NCBI RefSeq assembly: GCF_003609605.1
Contig: NZ_MCHY01000006.1
Coordinates: 521,022 to 585,021, forward strand
Length of the DNA: 64,000 nt
Reading direction: 5' to 3'
From: Ammoniphilus oxalaticus
GTDB lineage: Bacteria > Bacillota > Bacilli > Aneurinibacillales > RAOX-1
Positions 49,886-59,057 of this stretch are shown piece by piece. A program made the position numbers and the translations under genes. Below the pieces are notes generated by a model. The model did not search any database. It saw nothing but the letters and a program-made list of their open reading frames with translations, and was not told where the DNA came from. The stretch's first letter is position 1, and every line of letters begins with the position of its first letter.

Positions 49886-51241
49886 TTATCTTTTTAAATC
49901 GATTGTCCAATTTCCGTTCATCACGAAGCTAGGGTTACTCATTTGAAATTCGCTGATCTCAATCTCTTTGTGGAATTCCATCGTCATGGTGGCTTGATTT
50001 CCATTAAATTCGGCGGACATTTTTTTGATGTCGGGACTGTAGAAATTGAAAGAGCGGAGATCTATATATTTATTTTCGCCCGTATTTAATTCAAATTCTA
50101 ATTCCGCTGATGTAGCGGATAATCTTTTCATCTTTTTAAGGACGGCTTTTTGCTCCGAAAAATCAATCTCTTTATTTAACATGACTTCCCCGTTTGTAGG
50201 AATGTTTAGTGTAAGTGGTTCATACTTTTGATTCGACGTAGCGATGATTGCCGGAACGGTTAAGGTTAAATCTTTTCCTTCCAGCGCGCTTGTTTCAAAG
50301 TTCGTTACTGGGCGCCCTTTTGCATTTTTGGGTATTTCTAGTTTGTGTTGTTTATTGGAAGCTCCATCAACTACATATAAGGCTTCTGCCGAACTGCCTG
50401 TACTTGAGCCGATCGTGCCTTCGGCGCCTCGATCTTCAAATTTCTCTATCACCTTCGTTTGAATTGGCTGTCCAAATCGAATTAATTGTAGGTGCTCGTC
50501 TGCAAAAGAAGAGACCAATTGAATGTTTGTTTTTCCTTTTCCATCGGCAATTGACGCTGCAAGGTTTACGCCATCGATCAGGTCGGACTTTGCTGTATAA
50601 ATTTGACCGTCCAGATCAAGAGCTTTCGCTTTTTCTAAAGAAAGGTCATAGGAATTTTCTCCGATAACCAGTTTGAAATATTGAAAAGGCTGGATATTGT
50701 AGTTGCCCTCTGTTTTATTCATAAAGTGGAGGAAGAGGTTGTCCTTTTCCCCACCGTATCCGCCGGGATAATAGATGGTATTCGAACCGTCTTGTGGGAT
50801 GATTTCAATTTCGCCCAAGTCTTCAAAGGCGCGATCTGCTTGGGTTGAAATCGTCATTTCTAAGTTGCCATTTGAAACGATGACACTCTCGACGGTAATA
50901 TCCGAGTTTAAGACCTGCTTGTCCTTTAAGTAATATGCGTCACCATCTACAACAGTATCGTAAACCGAGGTTTTTGTCATGAACGACTTGATCGTTTCGG
51001 ATATATCGCTCGCATACACACCCGTCACACCGATCAGGCATAAACAAGCCGCGGCGACATAGGAATATCTTTTTCGACGTTTTAGCTTTGTCGCTCGATT
51101 ATGCTTTCTAAGTTTTTGATGAGCTTTTTTATGAATAGAATCCATATCGATTTCAACACCTTCCATTAACTTATCGAATTCTTGAATAACCAAATCATCA
51201 TCCAATTGATTGAGTAGGGCTCTCATTTTCCGATCCTCCAT
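49886..51241 (-). CDS. DUF4179-domain anti-sigma factor, module 2
   Basis: 451 residues. Cytoplasmic N-terminus of about 60 residues (LIQ-rich helix and a KLKRRKRYS stop-transfer), one membrane helix (VAAACLCLIGVTGVYA), then a DUF4179 region (VSDISETIKSFMTKTSVYD-like start, LNSDITVESVIVSNGNLEM) and a long beta-rich C-terminal part. AAGGAGG precedes the ATG. Its start overlaps the end of the ECF gene by 44 bp, coupling the two. Confidence 0.8.
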   Translation of the reverse strand: MEDRKMRALLNQLDDDLVIQEFDKLMEGVEIDMDSIHKKAHQKLRKHNRATKLKRRKRYSYVAAACLCLIGVTGVYASDISETIKSFMTKTSVYDTVVDGDAYYLKDKQVLNSDITVESVIVSNGNLEMTISTQADRAFEDLGEIEIIPQDGSNTIYYPGGYGGEKDNLFLHFMNKTEGNYNIQPFQYFKLVIGENSYDLSLEKAKALDLDGQIYTAKSDLIDGVNLAASIADGKGKTNIQLVSSFADEHLQLIRFGQPIQTKVIEKFEDRGAEGTIGSSTGSSAEALYVVDGASNKQHKLEIPKNAKGRPVTNFETSALEGKDLTLTVPAIIATSNQKYEPLTLNIPTNGEVMLNKEIDFSEQKAVLKKMKRLSATSAELEFELNTGENKYIDLRSFNFYSPDIKKMSAEFNGNQATMTMEFHKEIEISEFQMSNPSFVMNGNWTIDLKR

Positions 51242-51779
51242 AATCTAACGCCTCCTTAATCATTTTTCTGCCTCTGTAAAGCCTGTTGTCTATCGCTGAT
51301 CTCGAAAAATTAAATGCTTTGGCCAAGTCACTGATCTTTTCGTTATAGAAGAATCTACGCAAAAATATCTTTCGATCTACATCGTTAAAGCTATTAATAA
51401 TTTCTATTACTTTTTCTTGGTCCCGCCTCAAGAAAACATCTTTTTCTAAGCTGTAGCTATCTTCTATTTCAAAGTCTTCCATTGCGATAACCTGATCTGT
51501 TGTTCTTTTACGTCTGTAAGTTAAAGCCTTATATTTCGTTAACATAAGCAGCCAAGTTCTAAAATTTCCTTTTTCTTCGTCGAACTCATCAATTCTTGTC
51601 CAGGCCTCCAGAAAAACGTCTGATACACATTCCTCAATGTCCTCCTTCGACAAAGATGGAGATAATATATGATGGGCTAGGTAGTATATCGTTTTTGTAT
51701 ATTTGTTGATCATGTACTCATACGCGAGTACGTCTTCATTTTTAATTCTTTTAACTAGCGCGCTCTGTGGCAAATCCAA
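51198..51779 (-). CDS. ECF RNA polymerase sigma factor, module 2
   Basis: About 193 residues; TTG at 51779 preferred (GAGGGGGTG 6 nt upstream) over the GTG three codons earlier, which overlaps that site. Region 2: LAYEYMINKYTKTIYYLAHH, SKEDIEECVSDVFLEAWTRI and FRTWLLMLTKYKALTYRR; region 4: VDRKIFLRRFFYNEKISDLA then FNFSRSAIDNRLYRGRKMI. Partner of the overlapping anti-sigma gene. Signal and regulon unknown. Confidence 0.88.
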   Translation of the reverse strand: MDLPQSALVKRIKNEDVLAYEYMINKYTKTIYYLAHHILSPSLSKEDIEECVSDVFLEAWTRIDEFDEEKGNFRTWLLMLTKYKALTYRRKRTTDQVIAMEDFEIEDSYSLEKDVFLRRDQEKVIEIINSFNDVDRKIFLRRFFYNEKISDLAKAFNFSRSAIDNRLYRGRKMIKEALDYGGSENESPTQSIG

Positions 51780-51834
51780 CCTGTTCACCCCCTCTCATAT
51801 ATTACTACGTCCGCTCCATCGGATTTCTCTTGAG

Positions 51835-51853
51835 AAACTTGATTATCATTTTT
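51835..51853. promoter_or_regulatory. Fur-box-like sequence upstream of the ABC exporter operon
   Basis: The core TTGATTATCATTTTT matches 13 of 19 Fur consensus positions. It lies between the divergent ECF sigma gene and the ABC permease gene. Confidence 0.3.
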
Positions 51854-52056
51854 ATAAACAACTCGGAATGATAAGGTAGAGGGCTATCCATGTTTTCGCA
51901 GGCTACATATTAGGTCTACTAAATCCATTTGCCTAACTCATGCCGATCACTGCTGCGAACGTGGGGAATTTGTCACAAATGTTTCATTGTTCATCTTCAG
52001 TTCATGTTCGCCGTCTAAACTAAGGGTGTCGGAAAAGAGATAGGAGGGATGAACAA

Positions 52057-53091
52057 GTGAATATGGCATGGAAAGAAATGAAGAAAAATAAAACAAGGTT
52101 TTTGATTTTAGGTTCCATCGTATTTCTCGTCAGTTTTCTAACGTTTATTATATCGGGCTTGGCAAATGGACTGTCCCAGGACAATGCGGCATTAATTAAG
52201 GATCTGCCAAACGGCCAATTTTACATGACGGCAGACGCGGATCAAACCTATAATCTTTCACGAATCGATACGAGCGTCCAGGACAAAATTTTAAACGATC
52301 AAAGAGAGGCGGTTGCCCTTTCCATTCAAATGGGTTTTGTAAATGATGGCGCAGATAAGCAGCAAAGTGTTGTTTTTGTCACTTCAACCGATTCCGATTT
52401 GCTGCCACAGGTTGGAAAAGGGGAAATTGTGCTCGATCGTTCTTTAGAGGAGAAGGGCATAAAAGTAGGGGATACGTTAACGAACAATCAATTTAGCGGT
52501 GAGTTCATTGTCAAAGCGTTTGTTGACCAAAAGAAATTTAGCCACGCGCCCGTCGCTTTTATTAACATGATCAACTATCAAGAAATTTATCGCGTTCGTG
52601 AAATGCAACTGATCTTTGTCCCTGAATCAGATGCAACGCTTGAGATTGCTGGGTTGGAATATTTTTCAAATAAACAGTTTCTTGATACAATTCCGAGCTA
52701 TAGCGCGGAACAGCTGTCGCTTAATATGATTGTTTGGTTTCTCGTTGTGATTAGCGGCATGTTGTTTGCGATCTTTTTCTACATGATGAACGTTCAAAAA
52801 ATAGGTTTATACGGCATTTTGAAAGCAATTGGTGTGAAAACAAGCGCTTTATTTAAAATGATGTGGACCCAAATGTTGTTGATTACCATCGTTGCTCTCG
52901 CCATCTCAATCGCGCTCAGTCAAGCGTTTATGGTCGTGGCGCCAGCAGGGATGCCTTTTAACCTCTCTTTTACAACTACTGTTCAACTTTCGATTATTTT
53001 TCTAGTCATCGGGTTTATTGGCGCGACGCTGTCAGGATTACAAATCAAAAAAGTAGAACCATTACAAGCAATCCAGCAAGGAGAGGTGTAA
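52057..53091 (+). CDS. ABC transporter permease, FtsX/HrtB-like
   Basis: 344 residues: N-terminal helix (FLILGSIVFLVSFLTFIISG), a large extracellular domain of about 190 residues, and three C-terminal helices with the GILKAIGVKTSALFKMMWTQ coupling segment of the MacB/FtsX superfamily. GTG start with AGGAGGG 8 nt upstream. Together with the ATPase that starts 1 bp after its stop it forms an exporter similar in layout to HrtAB heme-efflux and DevCA systems; the substrate is unproved. Confidence 0.85.
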   Translation: MNMAWKEMKKNKTRFLILGSIVFLVSFLTFIISGLANGLSQDNAALIKDLPNGQFYMTADADQTYNLSRIDTSVQDKILNDQREAVALSIQMGFVNDGADKQQSVVFVTSTDSDLLPQVGKGEIVLDRSLEEKGIKVGDTLTNNQFSGEFIVKAFVDQKKFSHAPVAFINMINYQEIYRVREMQLIFVPESDATLEIAGLEYFSNKQFLDTIPSYSAEQLSLNMIVWFLVVISGMLFAIFFYMMNVQKIGLYGILKAIGVKTSALFKMMWTQMLLITIVALAISIALSQAFMVVAPAGMPFNLSFTTTVQLSIIFLVIGFIGATLSGLQIKKVEPLQAIQQGEV

Positions 53092-53092
53092 G

Positions 53093-53809
53093 ATGACGAT
53101 CTTTACAATCGACCAAGTTAAAAAAAGTTTTAAGATAGGTGAAGTAGAAGAAGAAATTTTAAAAGGAGTTAATCTTACGCTGAACGAAGGTGAAATTACA
53201 GCCTTGGTCGGCGCATCTGGCTCGGGTAAAAGCACATTGCTTACGATTGCCGCGGGACTTCAGCCTGCTTCAGATGGGAAGGTTCTATTCGAAGGGAAAA
53301 ACATGACGACCCTCAGCGCGGAAAAAGTTCGGGAAATCAGGGCCAAAAAATTTGGCTTTGTGTTTCAATTTGCCCATTTGGTTCCATTTCTCACCGTTGA
53401 AGAACAACTCATGCTGATGCTCGACGTGTCTGAATTGAATATGAAGAAAAGCATGAAGAAGGAACAAGTTAAACGCACCCTGGAGCTTGTTGAAATGGAT
53501 CATCGAATTGATGCCTTTCCAACATCGCTATCGGGCGGGGAAAAACAACGCGTCGCGATTGCCCGCGCGATCATCCATCAACCGAAAGTGTTGTTCGCGG
53601 ACGAACCGACGGCAAGTTTAGATTCAAAACGATCGAGAGACGTAATGACGCTCATTCGAGATTTAACGAAAAATCTCCAGATTACAACGCTCATCGTAAC
53701 CCATGACGAGGAAATGCTTTCCTACGCTGATTACATCATCAAAATGAGCGATGGACAAATTGTCGATATGAGTGAATCCCGATTAATGGGCGACCTTGCC
53801 CGCGTTTGA
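53093..53809 (+). CDS. ABC transporter ATP-binding protein, LolD/MacB/HrtA-like
   Basis: 238 residues. Walker A (GASGSGKST), Q-loop (FQFAHLVPFLTVEEQLML), signature LSGGEKQRVAIARA, Walker B (VLFADEPTASLD) and switch His (VTHDEE). The short form without an extra domain is typical of the LolD/MacB/HrtA group. GAGGTG lies in the end of the upstream permease gene. It energises the FtsX-like permease. Confidence 0.92.
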   Translation: MTIFTIDQVKKSFKIGEVEEEILKGVNLTLNEGEITALVGASGSGKSTLLTIAAGLQPASDGKVLFEGKNMTTLSAEKVREIRAKKFGFVFQFAHLVPFLTVEEQLMLMLDVSELNMKKSMKKEQVKRTLELVEMDHRIDAFPTSLSGGEKQRVAIARAIIHQPKVLFADEPTASLDSKRSRDVMTLIRDLTKNLQITTLIVTHDEEMLSYADYIIKMSDGQIVDMSESRLMGDLARV

Positions 53810-53924
53810 TTCATCCCAATCGCCCACTCGTCGGCTAGCCGGGTGAATCCACTTTTCTTCCATAATTTCGCTAGTGACAGTGTCAGCGTTGATGTGATAA
53901 ATTAAATCATGCAGTCACGACAGA

Positions 53925-54357
53925 TAACATGAAATAGCGCGTAGTCGCGGCTTATCATTTGTCTGATGATAAGTTGAGGAAAGTCCAGGCTCGCCTAGCG
54001 CTGAGATGCCTAGCGTGTTCGCGCCATCCGCAAGGGTGGGCAGTCGATCGGTTCGGCTGACGGCGGTGAAATCAGGCTAAGTCCCCTTTTTTCAAAAAGA
54101 GGATATGCTGAGAGTAACCTGAAAGTGCCACAGAGACGATACGCGATTCGAAAGAGTCGCGCTGGAACGGGTAAACCCCGCGAGCGAGCAACCCAAACGA
54201 TGGTAGGGGCGCCACCTAGAGGGAATTCAACCAAAAAGGTGGATCAGCAAACAAAACAACAGCTGATAGTTAAATGACTACACCTGTTTGCGCCAGCTTA
54301 GCGAGCGACATGAGCGCGCAGGAACAAAACCTGGCTTACAGCTATTTCATTGCGCTA
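53925..54357 (+). ncRNA. rnpB: RNase P RNA, type B
   Basis: Conserved core elements are all present in order: GAGGAAAGTCC, GCTGAGATGCC, GAAAGTGCCACAGAGACG, GGAACGGGTAAACCCC with GAGCGAG, GGTAGGGGCGCC, GGAATTCAACC and GGAACAAAACCTGGCTTACAG. The 5' and 3' ends pair (TGAAATAGC with GCTATTTCA), forming P1 and fixing the ends to within a few bases. The layout agrees with the Bacillus (B) type, as in Firmicutes. It is the catalytic RNA that trims tRNA 5' ends. A terminator follows at 54378. Confidence 0.97.
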
Positions 54358-54377
54358 AATATCATAAGCATACGACG

Positions 54378-54407
54378 AACCTTCTACGACAACGTAGAAG
54401 GTTTTTT
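54378..54407 (+). terminator. rnpB terminator
   Basis: AACCTTCTACG, loop ACAA, CGTAGAAGGTT, then TTTT. Confidence 0.95.
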
Positions 54408-54489
54408 GCTGTCCATAAAATGGCGCTTGCATACTTTTATCTGTTTCGAATATAATAGGAACAAACGCTCTGTTTGGAGGCGAAAGGGC

Positions 54490-54705
54490 ATGATTCGCGA
54501 ACTACGACGGTACCTTTCAACGGGTCAACTTTGCGAGATCATTTATTTGGATCAAACGGATCGGATCAGTCAGCGGCAAGTGAAGCTCATGTCAATCAAA
54601 GGGGATCAGGTTACCGCTTATTGTTATACGCGTCGGGCGATTCGCTCTTTTTACATCGCAAATGTATTGGCTGTAGGACCTGTCACGTTCAAAAAAGAAG
54701 CGTAA
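54490..54705 (+). CDS. Small WYL-domain-like protein
   Basis: 71 residues from the ATG at 54490 (TGGAGG 10 nt upstream). The segments LCEIIYLDQTDRISQRQVKL, VTAYCYTRRAIRSFYIANVL resemble the short WYL-type beta-barrel proteins of Bacillales, with the RRAIRSF-x-I-x-N-I pattern. WYL modules bind nucleic acid or nucleotides; this stand-alone version has no known role. The frame extends upstream into rnpB but that part is not coding. Confidence 0.65.
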   Translation: MIRELRRYLSTGQLCEIIYLDQTDRISQRQVKLMSIKGDQVTAYCYTRRAIRSFYIANVLAVGPVTFKKEA

Positions 54706-54758
54706 TGAATGAGTTTTGGGGTACGCTATAGCAAAAAGGGGAGCGTACATAAGAAACG

Positions 54759-55184
54759 ATGGCGGATAAAATCACGAGGCAACAACGGAGTAACACGATG
54801 CGCGCGGTCCGATCGCAAGGCACGAAGTTAGAACAAGCGGTTACAAAAAGATTGTGGACGATGGGGTTTCGTTTTCGTAAAAATGTGCAGAAATTGTTCG
54901 GAAAGCCTGACCTTGCGATTCAAAAATACAAAGTGGTTCTTTTTATTGATTCATGTTTTTGGCATGGTTGTCCGCTTCATTGTCGAATGCCGCAAAGCAA
55001 TACCGCGTATTGGCAACAAAAGATCGAACGGAATCGAACGCGGGATGAAGAAGTGGACAGCTACTATCATGAAAAAGGGTGGAAGCTGCTGCGAATATGG
55101 GAGCATGATCTTAAGGAAGATTTTGAAGGAACAATCGAGCGCATTGCTTCTTTTATGAAAGAAGCAAAAACCCGTTCCACCTAA
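54759..55184 (+). CDS. vsr: Very-short-patch-repair endonuclease (Vsr)
   Basis: 141 residues. Family signature in order: TRQQRSNTMRAVRSQGTKLE, GFRFRKNVQKLFGKPDLAI, VVLFIDSCFWHGCPLHC (catalytic Asp and His), NTAYWQQKIERNRTRDEE and WKLLRIWEHDL. Vsr nicks 5' of the T in T:G mismatches arising from deaminated 5-methylcytosine, and normally accompanies a C5 cytosine methyltransferase. None is seen in the window, so the gene is an orphan here. The ribosome site (GGGGAG) is far from the ATG (15 nt). Confidence 0.93.
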   Translation: MADKITRQQRSNTMRAVRSQGTKLEQAVTKRLWTMGFRFRKNVQKLFGKPDLAIQKYKVVLFIDSCFWHGCPLHCRMPQSNTAYWQQKIERNRTRDEEVDSYYHEKGWKLLRIWEHDLKEDFEGTIERIASFMKEAKTRST

Positions 55185-55198
55185 CGGCGAAACGGGTT
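55166..55198 (-). terminator. Hairpin after vsr
   Basis: AACCCGTT pairs with AACGGGTT; on the minus strand it is followed by TTTTTGC, so it may end the chemoreceptor transcript. A second perfect hairpin (AAGTAGGGAG/CTCCCTACTT) lies at 55244-55269. Confidence 0.65.
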
Positions 55199-55274
55199 GC
55201 TAATAAATGCATTACGTTGTGGGTGTTACTCATCTCATCTAACAAGTAGGGAGGGGTCACTCCCTACTTAACAA

Positions 55275-56963
55275 TTAAACTTTGAAACGCTGCGCGTACA
55301 TTTGTAAATCCTCAGCTAACTTGGAAAGCGCTGCTGCGGAAGCGGTGATTTCTTCCATGGAAGCAAGTTGTTCCTCAGATGCGGAGGCGACGTTTTGGGT
55401 ATTGTCCGCCGACAGTTGAGCAATGTTCGTAATTTCATCGATTGAGGCTTGCATTTCTTCTACACTGGCAGACATTTCTTCTGAAACGCTTGAAGCTTCT
55501 TGGATTTGGCTAGCGACTTGCTCGATATAGTTTACAATAGTTTCAAATCCAGCTTCCGCTTTGCGTACGACCTCCATTCCAATTCCAACTTCCTTCGTGC
55601 CATCATTCATGCCTTTCACCGCGTCAGATGTATCTTTTTGAATCCGTTGGATTAAGGATGCGATTTGCTCCGTCGAGTCTTTGGATTGTTCCGCTAAATT
55701 TTTTACCTCATCGGCGACGACGGCAAAGCCCCGACCATGTTCGCCCGCTCGCGCGGCTTCTATCGCGGCATTGAGCGCTAGCAAGTTTGTTTGTTCCGCG
55801 ATTGAGTTAATGACTTCCGTAATATTTTCAATTTCTTTGGAAAGATCGCCTAAGCTTCGCACGACGGATGCGGAATCTTCGACAACAAGTTGGATTGTAT
55901 TCATTTGTTCAATGACCTTTTGCAATGATTGATTGCCTCGATGCGCCTCATTGGTTGTTTCTGTTGCTAATTCAGAAACGGTTGTAGTCGTTTCCGCTAC
56001 TTGTTGAATCCCTGCGACCATTTCGCGCATCGCATGAGAACTATTAATAGCGCCTTGTCCTTGCGCTTCAGCTCCGCTCGCGACTTCTTGAATGGCGGTT
56101 GTAATTTGGGTGTTTGCTTCCATCGTTTGCTCCGCGCTGGCGGTAAGTTCTTCGGCCGAGGCAGCAACTTGTGACGAGTTGGCGCTCAATTGTGTAATGA
56201 CCTGCCTTAGATTGCCTGACATTTGATTGAACGCGGTAGCTAGATCGCCAATCTCATCGTTATTTCGAATGTGGATATCATCAATGGTAAGATCGCCATC
56301 CGCTATTTTTGAAGCTGAATCGGCTAAACGAACAATCGGCCTAGAGATGAGGCGCCCAATCGCATAAGCAATGGCGGTTGCGAGCAATACAGCAATAGCC
56401 CCGATTATGAGCAGATTTTTTTTCGTTTTATTTACTATTTCTGTGTTTTCTACAATCGATTTTTCCGCAATTTCAAATTGGAAGTTGGCCATTTCCACCG
56501 CGTGGTTATCCAACCGATTGACAATTTCACGCCCTTCATTCGTTGAGATCGTTAAATAATCCTCGTTATTTTGCGCTTTTAAATCAAATAAATGTTCCGT
56601 AAATTCATTGTACTCTTCTTGGGTCTTATTCATTGCCTCAAGCATGTTCTGGTTTTCTTCTAAATTCAATCGGTTGAGTAAACTTGTGTATCTATCTTGG
56701 AACTCTTCCTTTGCCTCGTTATAATCTTGCATGACGGACTGTTCGCCTGAAAGCAGGTAGCCGCGTCCTGCTACGATGATCTTTTTAGATGCGATTTGCA
56801 AATCTTTTACTTCCATCGCTTTGATCATTCTTTCTTCGATTAGTTCTGTATAGCTTTGATTGATAGCATTAATTTGATAATAGCCAATTCCGATAATCAT
56901 AATAAGAACAAGGATGATGATCGAAAAACCACCTAGCAGTTTTTTGTTGATATTGAATCTCAC
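55275..56963 (-). CDS. Methyl-accepting chemotaxis protein 1 (riboswitch-controlled)
   Basis: 562 residues. Helix 1 ([21 protein letters not shown]), an extracellular four-helix-bundle sensor of about 150 residues ([20 protein letters not shown]), helix 2 ([20 protein letters not shown]), a HAMP domain ([20 protein letters not shown]), and a long cytoplasmic coiled coil with the hairpin tip [43 protein letters not shown] start with AGGAGAGG upstream. Its leader contains a c-di-GMP-I riboswitch followed by a terminator, linking chemoreceptor synthesis to c-di-GMP. Tandem paralog of the next gene. Confidence 0.95.
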   Translation of the reverse strand: MRFNINKKLLGGFSIIILVLIMIIGIGYYQINAINQSYTELIEERMIKAMEVKDLQIASKKIIVAGRGYLLSGEQSVMQDYNEAKEEFQDRYTSLLNRLNLEENQNMLEAMNKTQEEYNEFTEHLFDLKAQNNEDYLTISTNEGREIVNRLDNHAVEMANFQFEIAEKSIVENTEIVNKTKKNLLIIGAIAVLLATAIAYAIGRLISRPIVRLADSASKIADGDLTIDDIHIRNNDEIGDLATAFNQMSGNLRQVITQLSANSSQVAASAEELTASAEQTMEANTQITTAIQEVASGAEAQGQGAINSSHAMREMVAGIQQVAETTTTVSELATETTNEAHRGNQSLQKVIEQMNTIQLVVEDSASVVRSLGDLSKEIENITEVINSIAEQTNLLALNAAIEAARAGEHGRGFAVVADEVKNLAEQSKDSTEQIASLIQRIQKDTSDAVKGMNDGTKEVGIGMEVVRKAEAGFETIVNYIEQVASQIQEASSVSEEMSASVEEMQASIDEITNIAQLSADNTQNVASASEEQLASMEEITASAAALSKLAEDLQMYAQRFKV

Positions 56964-57007
56964 TTACATTCCTCTCCTATCTCGTTATTTATTATATGAA
57001 GGCATAG

Positions 57008-57054
57008 AAAAAAGTAATCTATGATTGAAAACGAACATCGCAAACATAGATTAC
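57008..57054 (-). terminator. Intrinsic terminator in the leader of chemoreceptor gene 1 (riboswitch expression platform)
   Basis: Minus strand: AGTAATCTATG, a 20-nt loop, CATAGATTACT, then TTTTT. It lies between the c-di-GMP-I aptamer and the ribosome site. The aptamer 3' part contains GATTAC, able to pair with GTAATC of the terminator, so mutually exclusive folds are plausible. Confidence 0.88.
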
Positions 57055-57065
57055 TGAGTACAAGA

Positions 57066-57164
57066 TCACGGTAATCGGCAACTGGCTGGCATGTAGCTAA
57101 TCACCGCTACGTAAGCCCCTCTAGTTTTGCGTCCACACCTTTCGGTGTGTTTGCCCTAATCGAA
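57066..57164 (-). promoter_or_regulatory. Cyclic-di-GMP-I (GEMM) riboswitch 3, upstream of chemoreceptor gene 1
   Basis: Minus strand: AGGGCAAAC, a hairpin with GAAA loop (CACACC-GAAA-GGTGTG), GACGCAAAACTAGAGGGGC, a variable arm (GTAGC...GCTAC), then ATGCCAGCCAGTTGCCG, as in Firmicutes GEMM RNAs. The tetraloop helix is perfect. The terminator that follows shows transcriptional control, in contrast with elements 1 and 2. Confidence 0.88.
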
Positions 57165-57318
57165 AAACAAAAGACTATGAAGTTGAATTTAAAGAACCGA
57201 TAGTATAATATAGACCATACAAACGGTGGTTCTGTGTCCAAATGTATACCTATCTTATTTAAACATACTATTCCATTGTTTGGAACCCCAAGTAATAATA
57301 TATTTTTTCAAAATAGAA

Positions 57319-57354
57319 AACACCTCGCCTCACGCGAAGGTGAGTTGAGGTGTT
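57319..57354 (-). terminator. Terminator of chemoreceptor gene 2
   Basis: AACACCTC..CTCAC pairs with GTGAG..GAGGTGTT; on the minus strand followed by TTTTC. Confidence 0.85.
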
Positions 57355-57365
57355 GGTTGTTGCTT

Positions 57366-59057
57366 CTATATTTTGAAGCGATGAATATGCGCTTGTAATT
57401 GTTCAGCCATCTCTGACAGAGCTTCAGCCGATGATGTCACTTCTTCCATTGACGCGAGTTGTTCTTCTGAAGCGGAGGCTACATTTTGCGTGTTGTCAGC
57501 AGACTGTTGCGCGATTCGCGCAATTTCTTCGATTGTGGCATTCACTTCTTCCACGCTGGCTGACATTTCTTCTGAAGCGGCGGACGCTTCTTGGATTTGG
57601 GTCGCGACTTGGTCGATTAACGATAAAATTTGTTTGAATCCTTCGCCTGTTTCACGGACAACCTCTAGTCCGACGCGCACTTCCTCCGTTCCATGACCCA
57701 TTGCTCGAACCGCTTGCGCCGTGTCCTCCTGAATTCGTACGATTAGACTCGTGATTTGTTCCGCTGACTGTTTAGATTGCTCCGCTAGCTTTTTCACTTC
57801 ATCGGCAACGACGGCAAAACCTCGGCCATGTTCGCCCGCTCGGGCCGCTTCAATCGCTGCGTTCAATGATAACAGGTTTGTTTGATCGGCAATCGAGGTA
57901 ATCGCCCCAATAATATCGCCAATTTCAAGCGATAGCGTCCCAAGCCTTTCGACGACGATAGCAGAATCACCAACGACTTGATCGATTGTGTTCATCTGTT
58001 CGATCACTTTTTGCAGTGACTCGCTCCCTTTGTTTGCTTGTCGTGTCGTGTCGGATGCTAATTCTGCTACCGAAGCGGTTGCTTCCGCGACTTGGGCAAC
58101 CCCTTGGGCCATTTCACGCATCGCTTGAGCGCTTTCCATAGCTCCTTTGCCTTGGGTTTCTGCGCCGGAAGCAACTTCTTGGATGGATATTGCGATTTGT
58201 TGGGTTGCTTGTGAAGTTTGTTCAGCGCTTGCGGTTAGCTCATCGGCGGAAGCGGCGACATGAATTGCATTATCGCTGACTTGACCGATTACTCTTCTTA
58301 AATTCGCCGCCATTTGATTAAACGAACTTGCCAACTCGCCAAGCTCGTCTTTGTTTCTGACTTGGATCTGATCGGTTGTTAAGTCGCCTCCCGCAATCCT
58401 ATTCGCAGATTCGGCAATCGTCCTGATTGGTTTTGAAATAAGACGACCCATTAGGATTGCTGTTGCGCTTCCAACGATAATGGCGAGCAAGCCAACAATT
58501 AAAATTTTTGTCTTTACCTCACTGACTTGTTTCGTATTTTCGGCGCTTTCTTGTTCTAGTAATTCAATTTGGTGATTTGCAAGATTTGTTGCCTGCTCAT
58601 CGAATCGGGCGATCGTGTCACGACCTTCATTGATAACCAAGTCGATGTAACCGGCTATATCATTTTGATCTTTCGATGCGAACAAACGTTCAGCGAGATC
58701 ATCGTAATCTTCAGCTGTTTGACGCAATCCATCCAGCATTTTAATGTTTTCGGGTTTTGTAAGCGTACTTCTTAATAGACGAGATTTTTCATCGTATTCT
58801 TCATGCGCAATTTTATAAGCTTGCAACGCATAGGGATCACCTGTAATTAAATAACCGCGTGTATTGATCATGACATTCTTTACTGCCATTTGTAAGTCTC
58901 TTACATTCATCGCTTTCACCATCCGATCGTCAATTAGATGGGAATAACTTTTGTCAATTTTTGTGATTTCATAAAAACCAAAACTAATAATCCCAATTAA
59001 CAACAGGATGACTATCGAAAAACTACTCAATAATTTCTTGCTAATCGTCCAGCGCAC
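57366..59057 (-). CDS. Methyl-accepting chemotaxis protein 2
   Basis: 563 residues, colinear with protein 1: helix 1 ([16 protein letters not shown]), four-helix-bundle sensor ([20 protein letters not shown]), helix 2, HAMP ([20 protein letters not shown]) and the signalling hairpin [20 protein letters not shown]. The cytoplasmic parts are nearly the same and the sensor parts diverge, so the two probably detect different ligands. GTG start with GAGGAGGCGG upstream. No c-di-GMP aptamer was found in its leader, unlike paralog 1. Confidence 0.95.
   Translation of the reverse strand: MRWTISKKLLSSFSIVILLLIGIISFGFYEITKIDKSYSHLIDDRMVKAMNVRDLQMAVKNVMINTRGYLITGDPYALQAYKIAHEEYDEKSRLLRSTLTKPENIKMLDGLRQTAEDYDDLAERLFASKDQNDIAGYIDLVINEGRDTIARFDEQATNLANHQIELLEQESAENTKQVSEVKTKILIVGLLAIIVGSATAILMGRLISKPIRTIAESANRIAGGDLTTDQIQVRNKDELGELASSFNQMAANLRRVIGQVSDNAIHVAASADELTASAEQTSQATQQIAISIQEVASGAETQGKGAMESAQAMREMAQGVAQVAEATASVAELASDTTRQANKGSESLQKVIEQMNTIDQVVGDSAIVVERLGTLSLEIGDIIGAITSIADQTNLLSLNAAIEAARAGEHGRGFAVVADEVKKLAEQSKQSAEQITSLIVRIQEDTAQAVRAMGHGTEEVRVGLEVVRETGEGFKQILSLIDQVATQIQEASAASEEMSASVEEVNATIEEIARIAQQSADNTQNVASASEEQLASMEEVTSSAEALSEMAEQLQAHIHRFKI

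Noticed and set aside
52057..53809. Assigning the ABC pair firmly to heme efflux (hrtBA)
   Set aside because: Architecture and a Fur-like site are compatible, but no heme-sensing two-component system is adjacent and LolCDE/MacB-type exporters look the same at this level.
54274..54489. Open frame running from within the RNase P RNA into the WYL-like gene
   Set aside because: It overlaps conserved rnpB 3' structure and the rnpB terminator; only the part from the ATG at 54490 has a ribosome site and protein-like composition.
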